Numbered from the stretch's first letter, positions 1 through 7,933 are shown. The stretch is DNA of 11,438 nucleotides from Pseudomonadota bacterium (GCA_023425455.1 JAFACP010000412.1:1-11438), one strand, 5' to 3'. The notes: a model not told the origin generated them from the letters alone. Numbers and translations: made by a program.

Positions 1-76
1 TCGCTTTCAGCCCTTCCGGTCCGGAAAGATAGTGCTGCACAACCTCAAGCTTAAAGCTGAGAGAATACTTGCTCAT
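1..76 (-). CDS. IS150-group transposase OrfA, N-terminal fragment (cut by window edge)
   Basis: Reading leftward from an ATG at 76-74 gives 25 codons beginning MSKYSLSFKLEVVQH, followed by YLSG and GPEG, open to the window edge. This is the typical N-terminus of IS150-group OrfA, a helix-turn-helix protein that binds the IS ends and is normally joined to the OrfB DDE integrase by a -1 frameshift. Only the start of the helix-turn-helix region is visible. The possible ribosome binding site AAGG lies 11 nt before the ATG and inside the right arm of a hairpin. Whether the full transposase is intact cannot be judged from this window. Confidence 0.8.
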   Translation of the reverse strand, partial: MSKYSLSFKLEVVQHYLSGPEGLKA

Positions 77-80
77 AAAA

Positions 81-125
81 AACTGCACCTTACTTTGTTG
101 GGCGTCCAACTTTTTGGGTGCAGTT
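81..125. repeat. Inverted repeat / hairpin covering the IS end and the orfA ribosome binding site
   Basis: AACTGCACC at 81-89 is exactly complementary to GGTGCAGTT at 117-125. Inside these, GTTGG (97-101) pairs with CCAAC (106-110) around a 4-nt loop, so the whole is an interrupted stem with a mismatched middle. The outer arm is part of the IS terminal repeat. In orfA mRNA made from an outside promoter the hairpin would bury the AAGG sequence. Confidence 0.75.
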
Positions 126-128
126 CAA

Positions 129-145
129 GCTGAGAGGTTTTTTTT
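129..145 (+). terminator. Right half of an intrinsic terminator (left arm apparently displaced by the IS)
   Basis: GCTGAGAGG (129-137) is followed at once by eight T residues (138-145), the usual 3' arm plus U-tract of an intrinsic terminator. The expected left arm CCTCTCAGC is absent: the bases to the left belong to the IS. I infer that the IS landed in or near the loop of a terminator that ended the gene formerly upstream on the plus strand, which is fadR in related genomes. This stays an inference without the sequence beyond the IS. Confidence 0.45.
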
Positions 146-159
146 ATTGTTGCTGGCGG

Positions 160-1692
160 TCACAGCGTATTCTGCCGCGCCGGACAGCGCTCCAGCAGCT
201 CGACGCTACCGTCTTCGTTTTGCTGCTCCAGCAGGACATCAAACCCCCACAGCCGGTGAACATGCTTCAGCACCTCTTTGCGCCCCTTATCCAGCGGCGC
301 GCGGTTGTGCGGAATGTAGCGCAGCGTGAGAGAGCGGTCGCCGCGCAGGTCCACATTCCAGACCTGAATATTTGGCTCCAGGTTGCTGAGATTGTACTGG
401 GAAGAGAGACGCGAGCGGATCTCACGATACCCCTCTTCGTTATGGATAGCGGAAATTTCCAGATAGTTGTTACGATCGTCATCCAGCACGGTGAAGAAGC
501 GGAAATCACGCATGATCTTCGGTGACATAAACTGGCTGATAAAACTCTCGTCTTTAAAATCACGCATCGCGAAATGCAGGGTCTCCAGCCAGTCAGAGCC
601 GGCAATATCCGGGAACCAGTATCTGTCCTCTTCCGTCGGCGACTGACAGATCCGCTTGATATCCTGGAACATGGCAAAGCCGAGGGCGTACGGGTTGATC
701 CCGCTGTACCACTGGCTGTTGTAGGCGGGCTGGAACACCACATTGGTGTGGCTGTGCAGAAACTCCATCATAAACCGTTCGGTGACTTTCCCTTCGTCGT
801 ACAGATGGTTGAGGATGGTGTAGTGCCAGAAGGTCGCCCAGCCTTCGTTCATCACCTGGGTCTGCTTCTGCGGATAGAAATACTGGCTGACTTTACGCAC
901 GATACGCAGGATCTCACGCTGCCACGGCTCCAGCAGCGGGGCGTTTTTCTCCATAAAATAGAGCAGGTTTTCCTGCGGCTCGGACGGATAACGGCGCGCC
1001 TCGGCAATGGTTTTCTCCTCCTCGCGTTTAGGCAGGGTGCGCCACAGCATATTGACCTGGCTTTGCAGATACTCTTCGCGGCTTTTTTGCCGGGCTTTCT
1101 CCTCCTGCAGGGAGATCTTCTGCGGACGTTTATAGCGGTCGACGCCGTAGTTCATCAGCGCGTGGCAGGAGTCGAGCAGCTTCTCCACTTCATCCACGCC
1201 GTAGCGTTCTTCACAGTCGGTAATGTATTTGCGGGCGAAAATCAGGTAATCGACAATCGAGCTGGCGTCCGTCCAGCTGCGGAACAGGTAGTTATTTTTG
1301 AAAAAGGAGTTATGTCCGTAACAGGCGTGAGCCATCACCAGCGCCTGCATGGTAATGGTGTTCTCTTCCATCAGATAGGCGATGCACGGGTTGGAGTTAA
1401 TGACAATCTCGTACGCCAGCCCCTGCTGGCCGTGTTTGTACAGCCGCTCCGTTTCAATGAATTTTTTCCCGAACGACCAGTGCGGATAGTTGATGGGCAT
1501 CCCGACGCTGGAGTACGCATCCATCATCTGCTCAGAGGTAATCACCTCAATCTGATGCGGATAGGTATCCAGCCGGTACAGCTTCGCTACGCGGTCGATT
1601 TCGGCCAGGTAGACATCCAGCAGCTCGAAGGTCCAGTCCGGTCCATCGCTCAGACGAGTGCTGTCCTTGTTCATGGGGTCAATTGTAGCCAT
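160..1692 (-). CDS. ycgB: SpoVR family protein YcgB
   Basis: The 510-residue product matches E. coli YcgB, also 510 residues, almost throughout. It is a cytosolic protein of the SpoVR family, named after Bacillus subtilis SpoVR, which is needed for spore cortex formation; the biochemical activity is not established. In many gammaproteobacteria SpoVR genes stand next to yeaG (PrkA-type kinase) and yeaH, but here, as in E. coli, ycgB stands alone. Conserved blocks include MAHACYGHN near residues 120-128 and NEGWATFWH near 282-290, rich in His and Glu. The ATG at 1692-1690 is chosen over an in-frame ATG 21 codons upstream because it gives the family length, starts MATID as in E. coli, and has GAGGG 7 nt before it. 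The upstream choice would also swallow the probable -10 element. The gene is complete; an IS lies just beyond its stop. Confidence 0.97.
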   Translation of the reverse strand: MATIDPMNKDSTRLSDGPDWTFELLDVYLAEIDRVAKLYRLDTYPHQIEVITSEQMMDAYSSVGMPINYPHWSFGKKFIETERLYKHGQQGLAYEIVINSNPCIAYLMEENTITMQALVMAHACYGHNSFFKNNYLFRSWTDASSIVDYLIFARKYITDCEERYGVDEVEKLLDSCHALMNYGVDRYKRPQKISLQEEKARQKSREEYLQSQVNMLWRTLPKREEEKTIAEARRYPSEPQENLLYFMEKNAPLLEPWQREILRIVRKVSQYFYPQKQTQVMNEGWATFWHYTILNHLYDEGKVTERFMMEFLHSHTNVVFQPAYNSQWYSGINPYALGFAMFQDIKRICQSPTEEDRYWFPDIAGSDWLETLHFAMRDFKDESFISQFMSPKIMRDFRFFTVLDDDRNNYLEISAIHNEEGYREIRSRLSSQYNLSNLEPNIQVWNVDLRGDRSLTLRYIPHNRAPLDKGRKEVLKHVHRLWGFDVLLEQQNEDGSVELLERCPARQNTL

Positions 1693-1740
1693 TAGCGCGC
1701 CCTCATTGTTGGTCGCTCTCTCTGTCTGGAGAGCCTCCTG

Positions 1741-1751
1741 TAAAGCATAGA
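1741..1751 (-). promoter_or_regulatory. Probable sigma-S -10 element for ycgB
   Basis: On the minus strand this reads TCTATGCTTTA, agreeing at nearly every position with the sigma-S extended -10 consensus KCTAYRCTTAA, including the C before the hexamer. No good -35 is found at 17 bp (GCACGC), which is common for sigma-S promoters. Transcription would begin near 1734, giving a leader of about 40 nt. E. coli ycgB is reported to belong to the RpoS regulon, which agrees. Confidence 0.6.
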
Positions 1752-1834
1752 ACACAGGCCATAAAAGCGTGCTGACGCAGAAAATTTTTCTTTGCGATTT
1801 CCCATTTTTGAAACGGTAAAAAAGCGGGTGTCAT

Positions 1835-1849
1835 CAGTATTTTATGCTG
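1835..1849. promoter_or_regulatory. Lrp binding site (near-perfect consensus match)
   Basis: CAGTATTTTATGCTG matches the Lrp consensus YAGHAWATTWTDCTR at 14 of 15 positions; only position 7 differs (T for A). It lies about 130-140 bp upstream of the likely dadA start point. In E. coli, Lrp binds two regions of the dadAX promoter and both represses and activates, with alanine and leucine altering the outcome. A weaker match (11 of 15) at 1943-1957 overlaps the proposed dadA -35 and could be the second region. Confidence 0.65.
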
Positions 1850-1890
1850 GTTAAAAAAGGCGCGTAGCAGGAGATGCCAAATAACCCCTG

Positions 1891-1908
1891 TCCCCACTGA
1901 CTGGGGGA
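1891..1908. repeat. Short G/C inverted repeat upstream of the CRP site
   Basis: TCCCC (1891-1895) and GGGGA (1904-1908) form a 5-bp inverted repeat around an 8-nt spacer, immediately left of the CRP site. It lies in otherwise AT-rich sequence. There is no T-run, so it is not a terminator. No regulator is recognised. Confidence 0.4.
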
Positions 1909-1910
1909 GA

Positions 1911-1926
1911 TGTGAGATAAGTCACC
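1911..1926. promoter_or_regulatory. CRP-cAMP binding site for dadA
   Basis: TGTGA, six bases, then TCACC: nine of the ten conserved half-site positions of TGTGA-N6-TCACA match. The centre (1918.5) is about 60 bp before the predicted dadA start point, close to the class I activator position at -61.5. This fits catabolite control of dadAX, which uses alanine as carbon and nitrogen source. Confidence 0.75.
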
Positions 1927-1942
1927 ATAAAAAAGTCATATG

Positions 1943-1971
1943 TTGAATAATATTTTCATCTAGGTTATCAA
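1943..1971 (+). promoter_or_regulatory. Likely dadA promoter
   Basis: TTGAAT (1943-1948) and TATCAA (1966-1971) are spaced by 17 bp, giving a start point near 1978 and a leader of about 37 nt. The -10 is weak (4 of 6), as expected of an activator-dependent promoter, and the upstream CRP site is suitably placed. E. coli dadAX has more than one promoter, so other start points here are possible. Confidence 0.45.
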
Positions 1972-2014
1972 TCTGTAATTAGATGATTGTTCTTTTGCAC
2001 ATACTGGAGCAGCT

Positions 2015-3313
2015 ATGCGTGTTGTGATACTGGGAAGTGGCGTCGTTGGGGTAACCAGCGCCTGGTATTTAAGTCAGGCGGGTCACGAAGTGACCGTTAT
2101 CGATCGTGAGGCTGGCCCGGCACTGGAAACCAGTGCGGCGAACGCCGGACAGATCTCTCCGGGCTATGCGGCGCCGTGGGCTGCGCCTGGTGTGCCGTTA
2201 AAAGCCATTAAATGGATGTTTCAGCGCCATGCGCCGCTGGCGATAAGCCTCGACGGCACGCAGTTCCAGCTGAAGTGGATGTGGCAGATGCTGCGTAACT
2301 GTGACACCCGCCACTACATGGAAAACAAAGGCCGGATGGTACGGCTTGCGGAGTACAGCCGCGATTGCCTGAAAGCGCTGCGCGCCTCGACCGGCATTCA
2401 GTATGAAGGACGACAGGGCGGCACGTTACAGCTGTTCCGCACCGCACAGCAGTACGAAAACGCAACCCGCGATATTGCGGTCCTTGAAGACGCCGGGGTG
2501 CCGTATCAGCTGCTGGAAGCCAGCCAACTGGGGCAGGTTGAGCCTGCGCTGGCGGAGGTGGCCCACAAATTAACCGGCGGGCTGCGTCTGCCCAACGACG
2601 AAACCGGCGACTGCCAGCTCTTCACCAGTCATCTGGCGCAGATGTGTGAGCAGGCTGGCGTGACCTTCCGCTTTAACACCTCCGTCGACAAGCTGCTGTC
2701 GGAAGGGGAGAAGATCTACGGCGTGAAGTGCGGCGACGAGGTCATCAGGGCCGATGCGTACGTGATGGCGTTTGGTTCCTACTCCACCGCGATGCTGAAA
2801 GGCATTCTCGACATTCCCGTCTATCCGCTGAAAGGCTACTCGCTGACCATCCCGGTGAAGGAGGAGGACGGTGCGCCGGTCTCCACCATTCTTGATGAGA
2901 CCTACAAAATCGCGATCACCCGTTTCGACAACCGTATTCGCGTAGGCGGCATGGCGGAGATTGTCGGTTTCAACACCGAGCTGCTTAAGCCGCGTCGTGA
3001 GACGCTGGAGATGGTGGTGGGCGATCTGTTCCCGCGCGGCGGTGCAGTTGAGCAGGCGACCTTCTGGACCGGGCTGCGCCCGATGACGCCGGACGGCACG
3101 CCGATTGTTGGCCGCACGCCGTTTAAAAACCTGTGGACCAATACCGGCCACGGTACGCTGGGCTGGACGATGGCCTGCGGCTCTGGCCAGCTGCTGAGCG
3201 ATTTGATCTCAGGGCGCACCCCCGCGATTCCGTTTGACGATTTAAGCGCCGCGCGTTATCAATCAGGGTTTACCCCCTCGCGTCCACAGCACCTGCACGG
3301 CGCGCACAATTAA
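2015..3313 (+). CDS. dadA: D-amino acid dehydrogenase (small subunit), FAD-dependent
   Basis: DadA oxidises D-alanine and other D-amino acids to 2-oxo acids and ammonia, passing electrons to the respiratory quinone pool at the inner face of the cytoplasmic membrane. The 432-residue length equals that of E. coli DadA. The N-terminal dinucleotide-binding motif GSGVVG (residues 7-12) follows a first beta strand, and Asp30 at the end of the second strand would bind the FAD ribose. The C-terminal FAD-contacting block runs from [12 protein letters not shown] to [15 protein letters not shown]. The ATG has GGAG 5 nt upstream. dadX follows after 12 bp, so the two form the dadAX operon. The upstream Lrp and CRP sites suggest induction by alanine and catabolite control. 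No frameshift or missing motif is seen. Confidence 0.98.
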   Translation: MRVVILGSGVVGVTSAWYLSQAGHEVTVIDREAGPALETSAANAGQISPGYAAPWAAPGVPLKAIKWMFQRHAPLAISLDGTQFQLKWMWQMLRNCDTRHYMENKGRMVRLAEYSRDCLKALRASTGIQYEGRQGGTLQLFRTAQQYENATRDIAVLEDAGVPYQLLEASQLGQVEPALAEVAHKLTGGLRLPNDETGDCQLFTSHLAQMCEQAGVTFRFNTSVDKLLSEGEKIYGVKCGDEVIRADAYVMAFGSYSTAMLKGILDIPVYPLKGYSLTIPVKEEDGAPVSTILDETYKIAITRFDNRIRVGGMAEIVGFNTELLKPRRETLEMVVGDLFPRGGAVEQATFWTGLRPMTPDGTPIVGRTPFKNLWTNTGHGTLGWTMACGSGQLLSDLISGRTPAIPFDDLSAARYQSGFTPSRPQHLHGAHN

Positions 3314-3325
3314 CAAGGAGTCGTC

Positions 3326-4396
3326 ATGTCCCGTCCTGTTCTGGCTCAGCTCAATCTGCAGGCCCTGAAGGATAACCTGCAGATTGTTCGTCGTGCTGCG
3401 CCAGCGTCACGTGTCTGGTCGGTGGTCAAAGCCAATGCCTACGGTCACGGTATCGATCGTATCTGGCAGGCGCTCAGCGCCACCGACGGCTTTGCGTTAC
3501 TGAATATCGAAGAGGCCATCCTGCTGCGCGAGCGCGGCTGGAAAGGGCCGATTTTACTGCTGGAGGGCTTCTTCCATCAAGGCGACCTGCCGTTGCTCGA
3601 CAAATACCGGCTGACCACCAGCATCCACAGCAACTGGCAAGTCAAGGCGCTGCAGGATGCCAGGCTGCAGGCGCCGCTGGATATTTACCTGAAGGTGAAC
3701 AGCGGCATGAACCGGCTCGGTTTTCAGCCGGAACGGGTGCACAGCGTCTGGCAACAGCTGCGTGCGTTAAAGAACGTCGGCGAAATGACGCTGATGGCGC
3801 ACTTTGCCGATGCCGAACAACCCGACGGGATCGCCTGCGCGATGACGCGCATTGAGCAGGCCGCCGAGGGGCTGGACTGCCCGCGTTCGCTGTCGAACTC
3901 GGCCGCCACCCTGTGGCACCCGCAGGCGCATTACAACTGGGTGCGTCCGGGTATTATTCTGTATGGCGCATCGCCGTCCGGCCAGTGGCAGGATGTGGCC
4001 AACATCGGCCTGAAGCCGGTGATGACCCTGCGCAGCGAAATCATCGGCGTGCAGACGCTGAAGGCCGGGGACACGGTGGGCTATGGCAGCCGCTACCGCG
4101 CCAGCGGTGAGCAGCGGATCGGGATTGTGGCGGGCGGCTATGCCGATGGTTATCCGCGCGTGGCGCCAACCGGCACCCCGGTATGGGTGGACGGCGTGCG
4201 CACCGGTACCGTTGGCACGATCTCGATGGATATGCTGGCGGTAGATTTAACCCCATGTCCGCAGGCGGGTATCGGTTCGCCGGTGGAGCTGTGGGGCAAT
4301 GAGGTGAAGATAGATGACGTAGCGGCGGCGGCCGGCACGGTCGGCTATGAGCTGATGTGCGCTCTGGCGCCGCGCGTGCCTGTTGTGACGGTGTAA
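3326..4396 (+). CDS. dadX: Catabolic alanine racemase DadX
   Basis: This cytosolic PLP enzyme interconverts L- and D-alanine. As the second gene of dadAX it converts imported L-alanine to the D form for DadA, in contrast to the biosynthetic racemase Alr. The 356-residue protein is complete. The PLP lysine is Lys35 in VVKANAYGHG, the second catalytic base is Tyr253 in VGYG, Arg130 lies in NSGMNRLG, and RPG at 207-209 contacts the PLP phosphate. Residues up to about 230 form the alpha/beta barrel and the rest the C-terminal beta domain. AAGGAG stands 5 nt before the ATG, 12 bp after the dadA stop. Position behind dadA makes DadX far more likely than Alr. Confidence 0.97.
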   Translation: MSRPVLAQLNLQALKDNLQIVRRAAPASRVWSVVKANAYGHGIDRIWQALSATDGFALLNIEEAILLRERGWKGPILLLEGFFHQGDLPLLDKYRLTTSIHSNWQVKALQDARLQAPLDIYLKVNSGMNRLGFQPERVHSVWQQLRALKNVGEMTLMAHFADAEQPDGIACAMTRIEQAAEGLDCPRSLSNSAATLWHPQAHYNWVRPGIILYGASPSGQWQDVANIGLKPVMTLRSEIIGVQTLKAGDTVGYGSRYRASGEQRIGIVAGGYADGYPRVAPTGTPVWVDGVRTGTVGTISMDMLAVDLTPCPQAGIGSPVELWGNEVKIDDVAAAAGTVGYELMCALAPRVPVVTV

Positions 4397-4404
4397 CGTT
4401 AAGC

Positions 4405-4424
4405 GGCCGGGCAGGCGCCCGGCC
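4405..4424. terminator. GC-rich hairpin between convergent dadX and cvrA
   Basis: GGCCGGGC (4405-4412) and GCCCGGCC (4417-4424) form a perfect 8-bp stem with a 4-nt loop, 8 bp after the dadX stop and 6 bp after the cvrA stop. Neither strand has a T-run after it, so it may work as a transcript-end stabiliser or Rho-assisted stop for both genes rather than as a classic intrinsic terminator. Confidence 0.55.
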
Positions 4425-4430
4425 AGCATC

Positions 4431-6182
<1,752 letters not shown>

Positions 6183-6225
6183 TCAATGTTGCTGTTTCTT
6201 TAAAACCCTAACATATTAACGACAG

Positions 6226-6262
6226 AAGCCGCGGTTTATTAAGGGGGTTTAACGGCTTTTTT
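6226..6262 (+). terminator. Plus-strand terminator-like element in the ldcA-cvrA gap
   Basis: AAGCCG (6226-6231) pairs with CGGCTT (6253-6258) around a 21-nt loop and is followed by TTTT up to 6262. It points along the plus strand, although both neighbours are on the minus strand, and it overlaps the ldcA stop codon. The long loop makes the structure weak. It might stop antisense transcripts from entering ldcA, or may be chance. Confidence 0.25.
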
Positions 6263-7175
6263 ATGCCTTGATGACAGGATGACCGCTAATCATGAGCCGA
6301 CTGCCTGAATCATCATGTCTTAAGGTTGCCTGCGCCCCCAGCGCCAGCGTCACGGTTTGCGGCTCATGTCCAAAAGCCAGTCCGGTAATGACCGGCGTCT
6401 TCAGCCGCGAGCGGATAAAATCGACCATCGTGTCGAAGGTATACCCGGCATCGTAGTCGTTCGGCTGCGAGCCGCTAAAGCTGCCGAGCACAACGGCCGA
6501 CTGGCGCGCCAGTATACCGGCGTGATGCAGCTGCAGCAGCATGCGCTCGACGCGGAACGGGTGCTCATTGATATCCTCCAGCACCAGAATGCCGTTCTCG
6601 ATCTGCGGCAGCCACGGTGTGCCAATCAGCGAGACCAGCATCGCCAGGTTTCCGCCCCAAAGCTGGCCTTCGCACTCCAGCTGCGGGCCAGAACCCTGCC
6701 ACGCCACGCTGTAGGTCGGGTTTTGCAGCGCGCGCCAGAAGTGGGTGATGGTGAAATCGTCCGGCTCCGCCGCGCCAAAGTTACCGGCCAGCATCGGGCC
6801 ACTGAAGGTGATGATGTTATGCAGCGCCAGCAGGCCCAGCTGGATAGCGGTGAAATCACTGTGGCCGCAGATAAGCAGCGGCGCGTGCTGCTGGCGTCTG
6901 GCCAGGCCTGACCAGTCAATGCGCTCCAGCAGACGGCTCGCACCGTAGCCGCCGCGTACCGCCAGCACGATATTGTTTTCCCCCGGCAGGTTCACCAGCC
7001 CGTTTATGTCTTCCAGTCGCTGCGCCTCGCTGCCGGCGAAACGCTGCAAACGGCGGGGGATAATTGTCTGATTTGCAACCGCGTGTCCGGATCCCAGTAA
7101 GCGCTGAACTCCCCGCTGCGCCGCCTCCTGGTTGATGCAGTAGCCGGAGGGGGCGATAAGATGAAACTGAGACAT
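6261..7175 (-). CDS. ldcA: Muramoyltetrapeptide (L,D-) carboxypeptidase LdcA
   Basis: A cytosolic serine peptidase (family S66) of murein recycling that removes the terminal D-alanine from L-Ala-D-Glu-mDAP-D-Ala tetrapeptides, so that Mpl can reuse the tripeptide. The 304-residue length is identical to E. coli LdcA. The catalytic triad is visible: Ser106 in GHSDFTA, Glu200 in LEDINE and His270 in GHE. GGNLAML near 174-180 and GSFSG near 231-235 are further conserved blocks. AAGGA stands 6 nt before the ATG. The gene diverges from emtA, whose product makes the muropeptides that feed this pathway, and the D-alanine it frees is a substrate for DadX and DadA nearby. It may be co-transcribed with cvrA (96-bp gap without an obvious same-strand terminator). 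Confidence 0.97.
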   Translation of the reverse strand: MSQFHLIAPSGYCINQEAAQRGVQRLLGSGHAVANQTIIPRRLQRFAGSEAQRLEDINGLVNLPGENNIVLAVRGGYGASRLLERIDWSGLARRQQHAPLLICGHSDFTAIQLGLLALHNIITFSGPMLAGNFGAAEPDDFTITHFWRALQNPTYSVAWQGSGPQLECEGQLWGGNLAMLVSLIGTPWLPQIENGILVLEDINEHPFRVERMLLQLHHAGILARQSAVVLGSFSGSQPNDYDAGYTFDTMVDFIRSRLKTPVITGLAFGHEPQTVTLALGAQATLRHDDSGSRLMISGHPVIKA

Positions 7176-7206
7176 GGCAAATCCTTGCTGATTGAGAAAC
7201 TAAATG

Positions 7207-7214
7207 CCTATATC
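7207..7214 (-). promoter_or_regulatory. Possible ldcA extended -10 element
   Basis: On the minus strand TGATATAGG is a TGn-type extended -10 (hexamer TATAGG at 7212-7207), giving a start point near 7200 and a leader of about 25 nt. No good -35 is seen at 16-18 bp. Confidence 0.35.
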
Positions 7215-7220
7215 ATGCCG

Positions 7221-7228
7221 CCTATACG
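7221..7228 (+). promoter_or_regulatory. Possible emtA -10 element, sigma-S-like
   Basis: CCTATACG contains CTATAC, the core of the sigma-S -10 consensus CTATACT, about 55 bp before the emtA start codon. No good -35 is visible at 17 bp. The first transcribed bases would fall inside the adjacent inverted repeat. Confidence 0.3.
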
Positions 7229-7250
7229 CTACCCGCTTCAAGGGGTAGCG
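7227..7250. repeat. Perfect 8-bp inverted repeat between ldcA and emtA
   Basis: CGCTACCC (7227-7234) and GGGTAGCG (7243-7250) form a perfect 8-bp stem with an 8-nt loop. It lies between the proposed divergent promoters, 20 bp before the emtA ribosome binding site. There is no T-run after it. It could be an operator or a hairpin in the emtA leader. Confidence 0.65.
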
Positions 7251-7283
7251 TCACCGCGATGACCGGCTATAAGGACAGAAGAC

Positions 7284-7895
7284 GTGAAATTGAGATGGTT
7301 TGCTTTTTTGATTGTGTTGCTGGCGGGCTGCAGTTCCAGACATGATTATCAGAATCCCCCCTGGAACCCGGACGTGCCGGTGAAGCGCGCCATGCAGTGG
7401 ATGCCCTTCAGCGAGCAGGCCGGTAAGGCCTGGGGCGTCAGCCCGCGGCTGGTTACGGCGATCATTGCGGTGGAGTCCGGCGGCAATCCAACGCTTGTCA
7501 GCAAATCCAATGCCGTCGGGCTAATGCAGCTTAAGGCCTCGACCGCCGGGAAAGAGGTCTATCGCTATATGGGCTGGAGCGGGCAACCGTCAACCAGCGA
7601 GCTGAAAAATCCGCAGCGCAATATCTCGATGGGAACGGCGTACCTGAGCATTCTGGAACACGGTATCCTGAAGGGGATTAACGATCCTGAGGTGATGCAG
7701 TACGCGCTGGTGGTGTCGTACGTTAACGGTGCCGGCGCGTTGCTGAGAACCTTCTCCGCGGATCGACAGGAGGCGATTGCTGAAATTAACGGCATGGACA
7801 AAGAGGCGTTCTTCGAACATGTGGCGAAACATCATCCGGCACCGCAGGCGCCGCGCTACATCTGGAAAGTGCAAAAAGCGATGGATGCGATGTGA
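7284..7895 (+). CDS. emtA: Membrane-bound lytic murein transglycosylase E (outer-membrane lipoprotein)
   Basis: EmtA (MltE) is a lipoprotein endo-lytic transglycosylase: it cleaves the MurNAc-GlcNAc bond in the middle of glycan strands and leaves 1,6-anhydroMurNAc ends. The product has 203 residues, as in E. coli. A lipoprotein signal peptide ends in the lipobox LAGC with the lipidated Cys16; Ser17 and Ser18 do not contain the Asp+2 inner-membrane retention signal, so sorting to the outer membrane is expected. The SLT domain covers roughly residues 40-190, with catalytic Glu64 in AVESGGNP, then GLMQLK, and NISMGTAYL downstream. The start is GTG with AAGGA 8 nt upstream, giving the E. coli N-terminus. 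It diverges from ldcA, which acts later in the same recycling route. Confidence 0.97.
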   Translation: MKLRWFAFLIVLLAGCSSRHDYQNPPWNPDVPVKRAMQWMPFSEQAGKAWGVSPRLVTAIIAVESGGNPTLVSKSNAVGLMQLKASTAGKEVYRYMGWSGQPSTSELKNPQRNISMGTAYLSILEHGILKGINDPEVMQYALVVSYVNGAGALLRTFSADRQEAIAEINGMDKEAFFEHVAKHHPAPQAPRYIWKVQKAMDAM

Positions 7896-7903
7896 TGGCA
7901 ATG

Positions 7904-7927
7904 TCGGGCGGCGAAACGGCCGCCCGA
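7904..7927. terminator. Hairpin terminator between convergent emtA and ycgR
   Basis: TCGGGCGGC (7904-7912) and GCCGCCCGA (7919-7927) form a perfect 9-bp GC-rich stem with a 6-nt loop, 8 bp after the emtA stop and 6 bp after the ycgR stop. U-tracts are poor on both strands, so it is a likely but not classic bidirectional terminator. Confidence 0.6.
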
Positions 7928-7933
7928 TCTCTG

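Larger units (their letters stand above)
1..127 (-). mobile_element. IS3-family (IS150-group) insertion sequence, 5' end only
   Basis: This is the left (orfA-side) end of an insertion sequence that runs off the window to the left. On the minus strand the element begins TGAACTGCACCC, with the 5'-TG terminus usual for IS3-family elements, and it resembles the IS150 end TGTACTGCACCC as I remember it. The encoded protein start resembles IS150-group OrfA proteins. The outer boundary is placed at 127 from the TG dinucleotide. IS150-type elements duplicate about 3-4 bp of target, so AGC or AGCT just outside (128-131) would be one copy, but the other copy lies outside the window. Insertion is 32 bp past the ycgB stop and disrupts no gene visible here. 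Confidence 0.85.
1693..2014. other. Divergent ycgB-dadA control region (322 bp, no gene)
   Basis: No credible gene is seen here. A 64-codon reading frame on the minus strand (1703-1897) has no ribosome binding site worth noting and covers the ycgB promoter. The region holds, from left to right, the ycgB leader and -10, a strong Lrp-like site, a short G/C inverted repeat, a CRP site, an AT-rich stretch with a weaker Lrp-like match, and the likely dadA promoter. This is consistent with the known control of E. coli dadAX by Lrp and CRP. Confidence 0.8.

Noticed and set aside
574..1695. 373-codon open frame on the plus strand opposite ycgB
   Set aside because: It is antisense to a strongly conserved gene, lacks recognisable domains and is the usual shadow of high-GC codon use in the real gene.
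1703..1897. 64-codon minus-strand frame between ycgB and dadA
   Set aside because: It covers the proposed ycgB promoter and the Lrp site, has no recognised similarity, and its end runs toward the ycgB ribosome binding site region.
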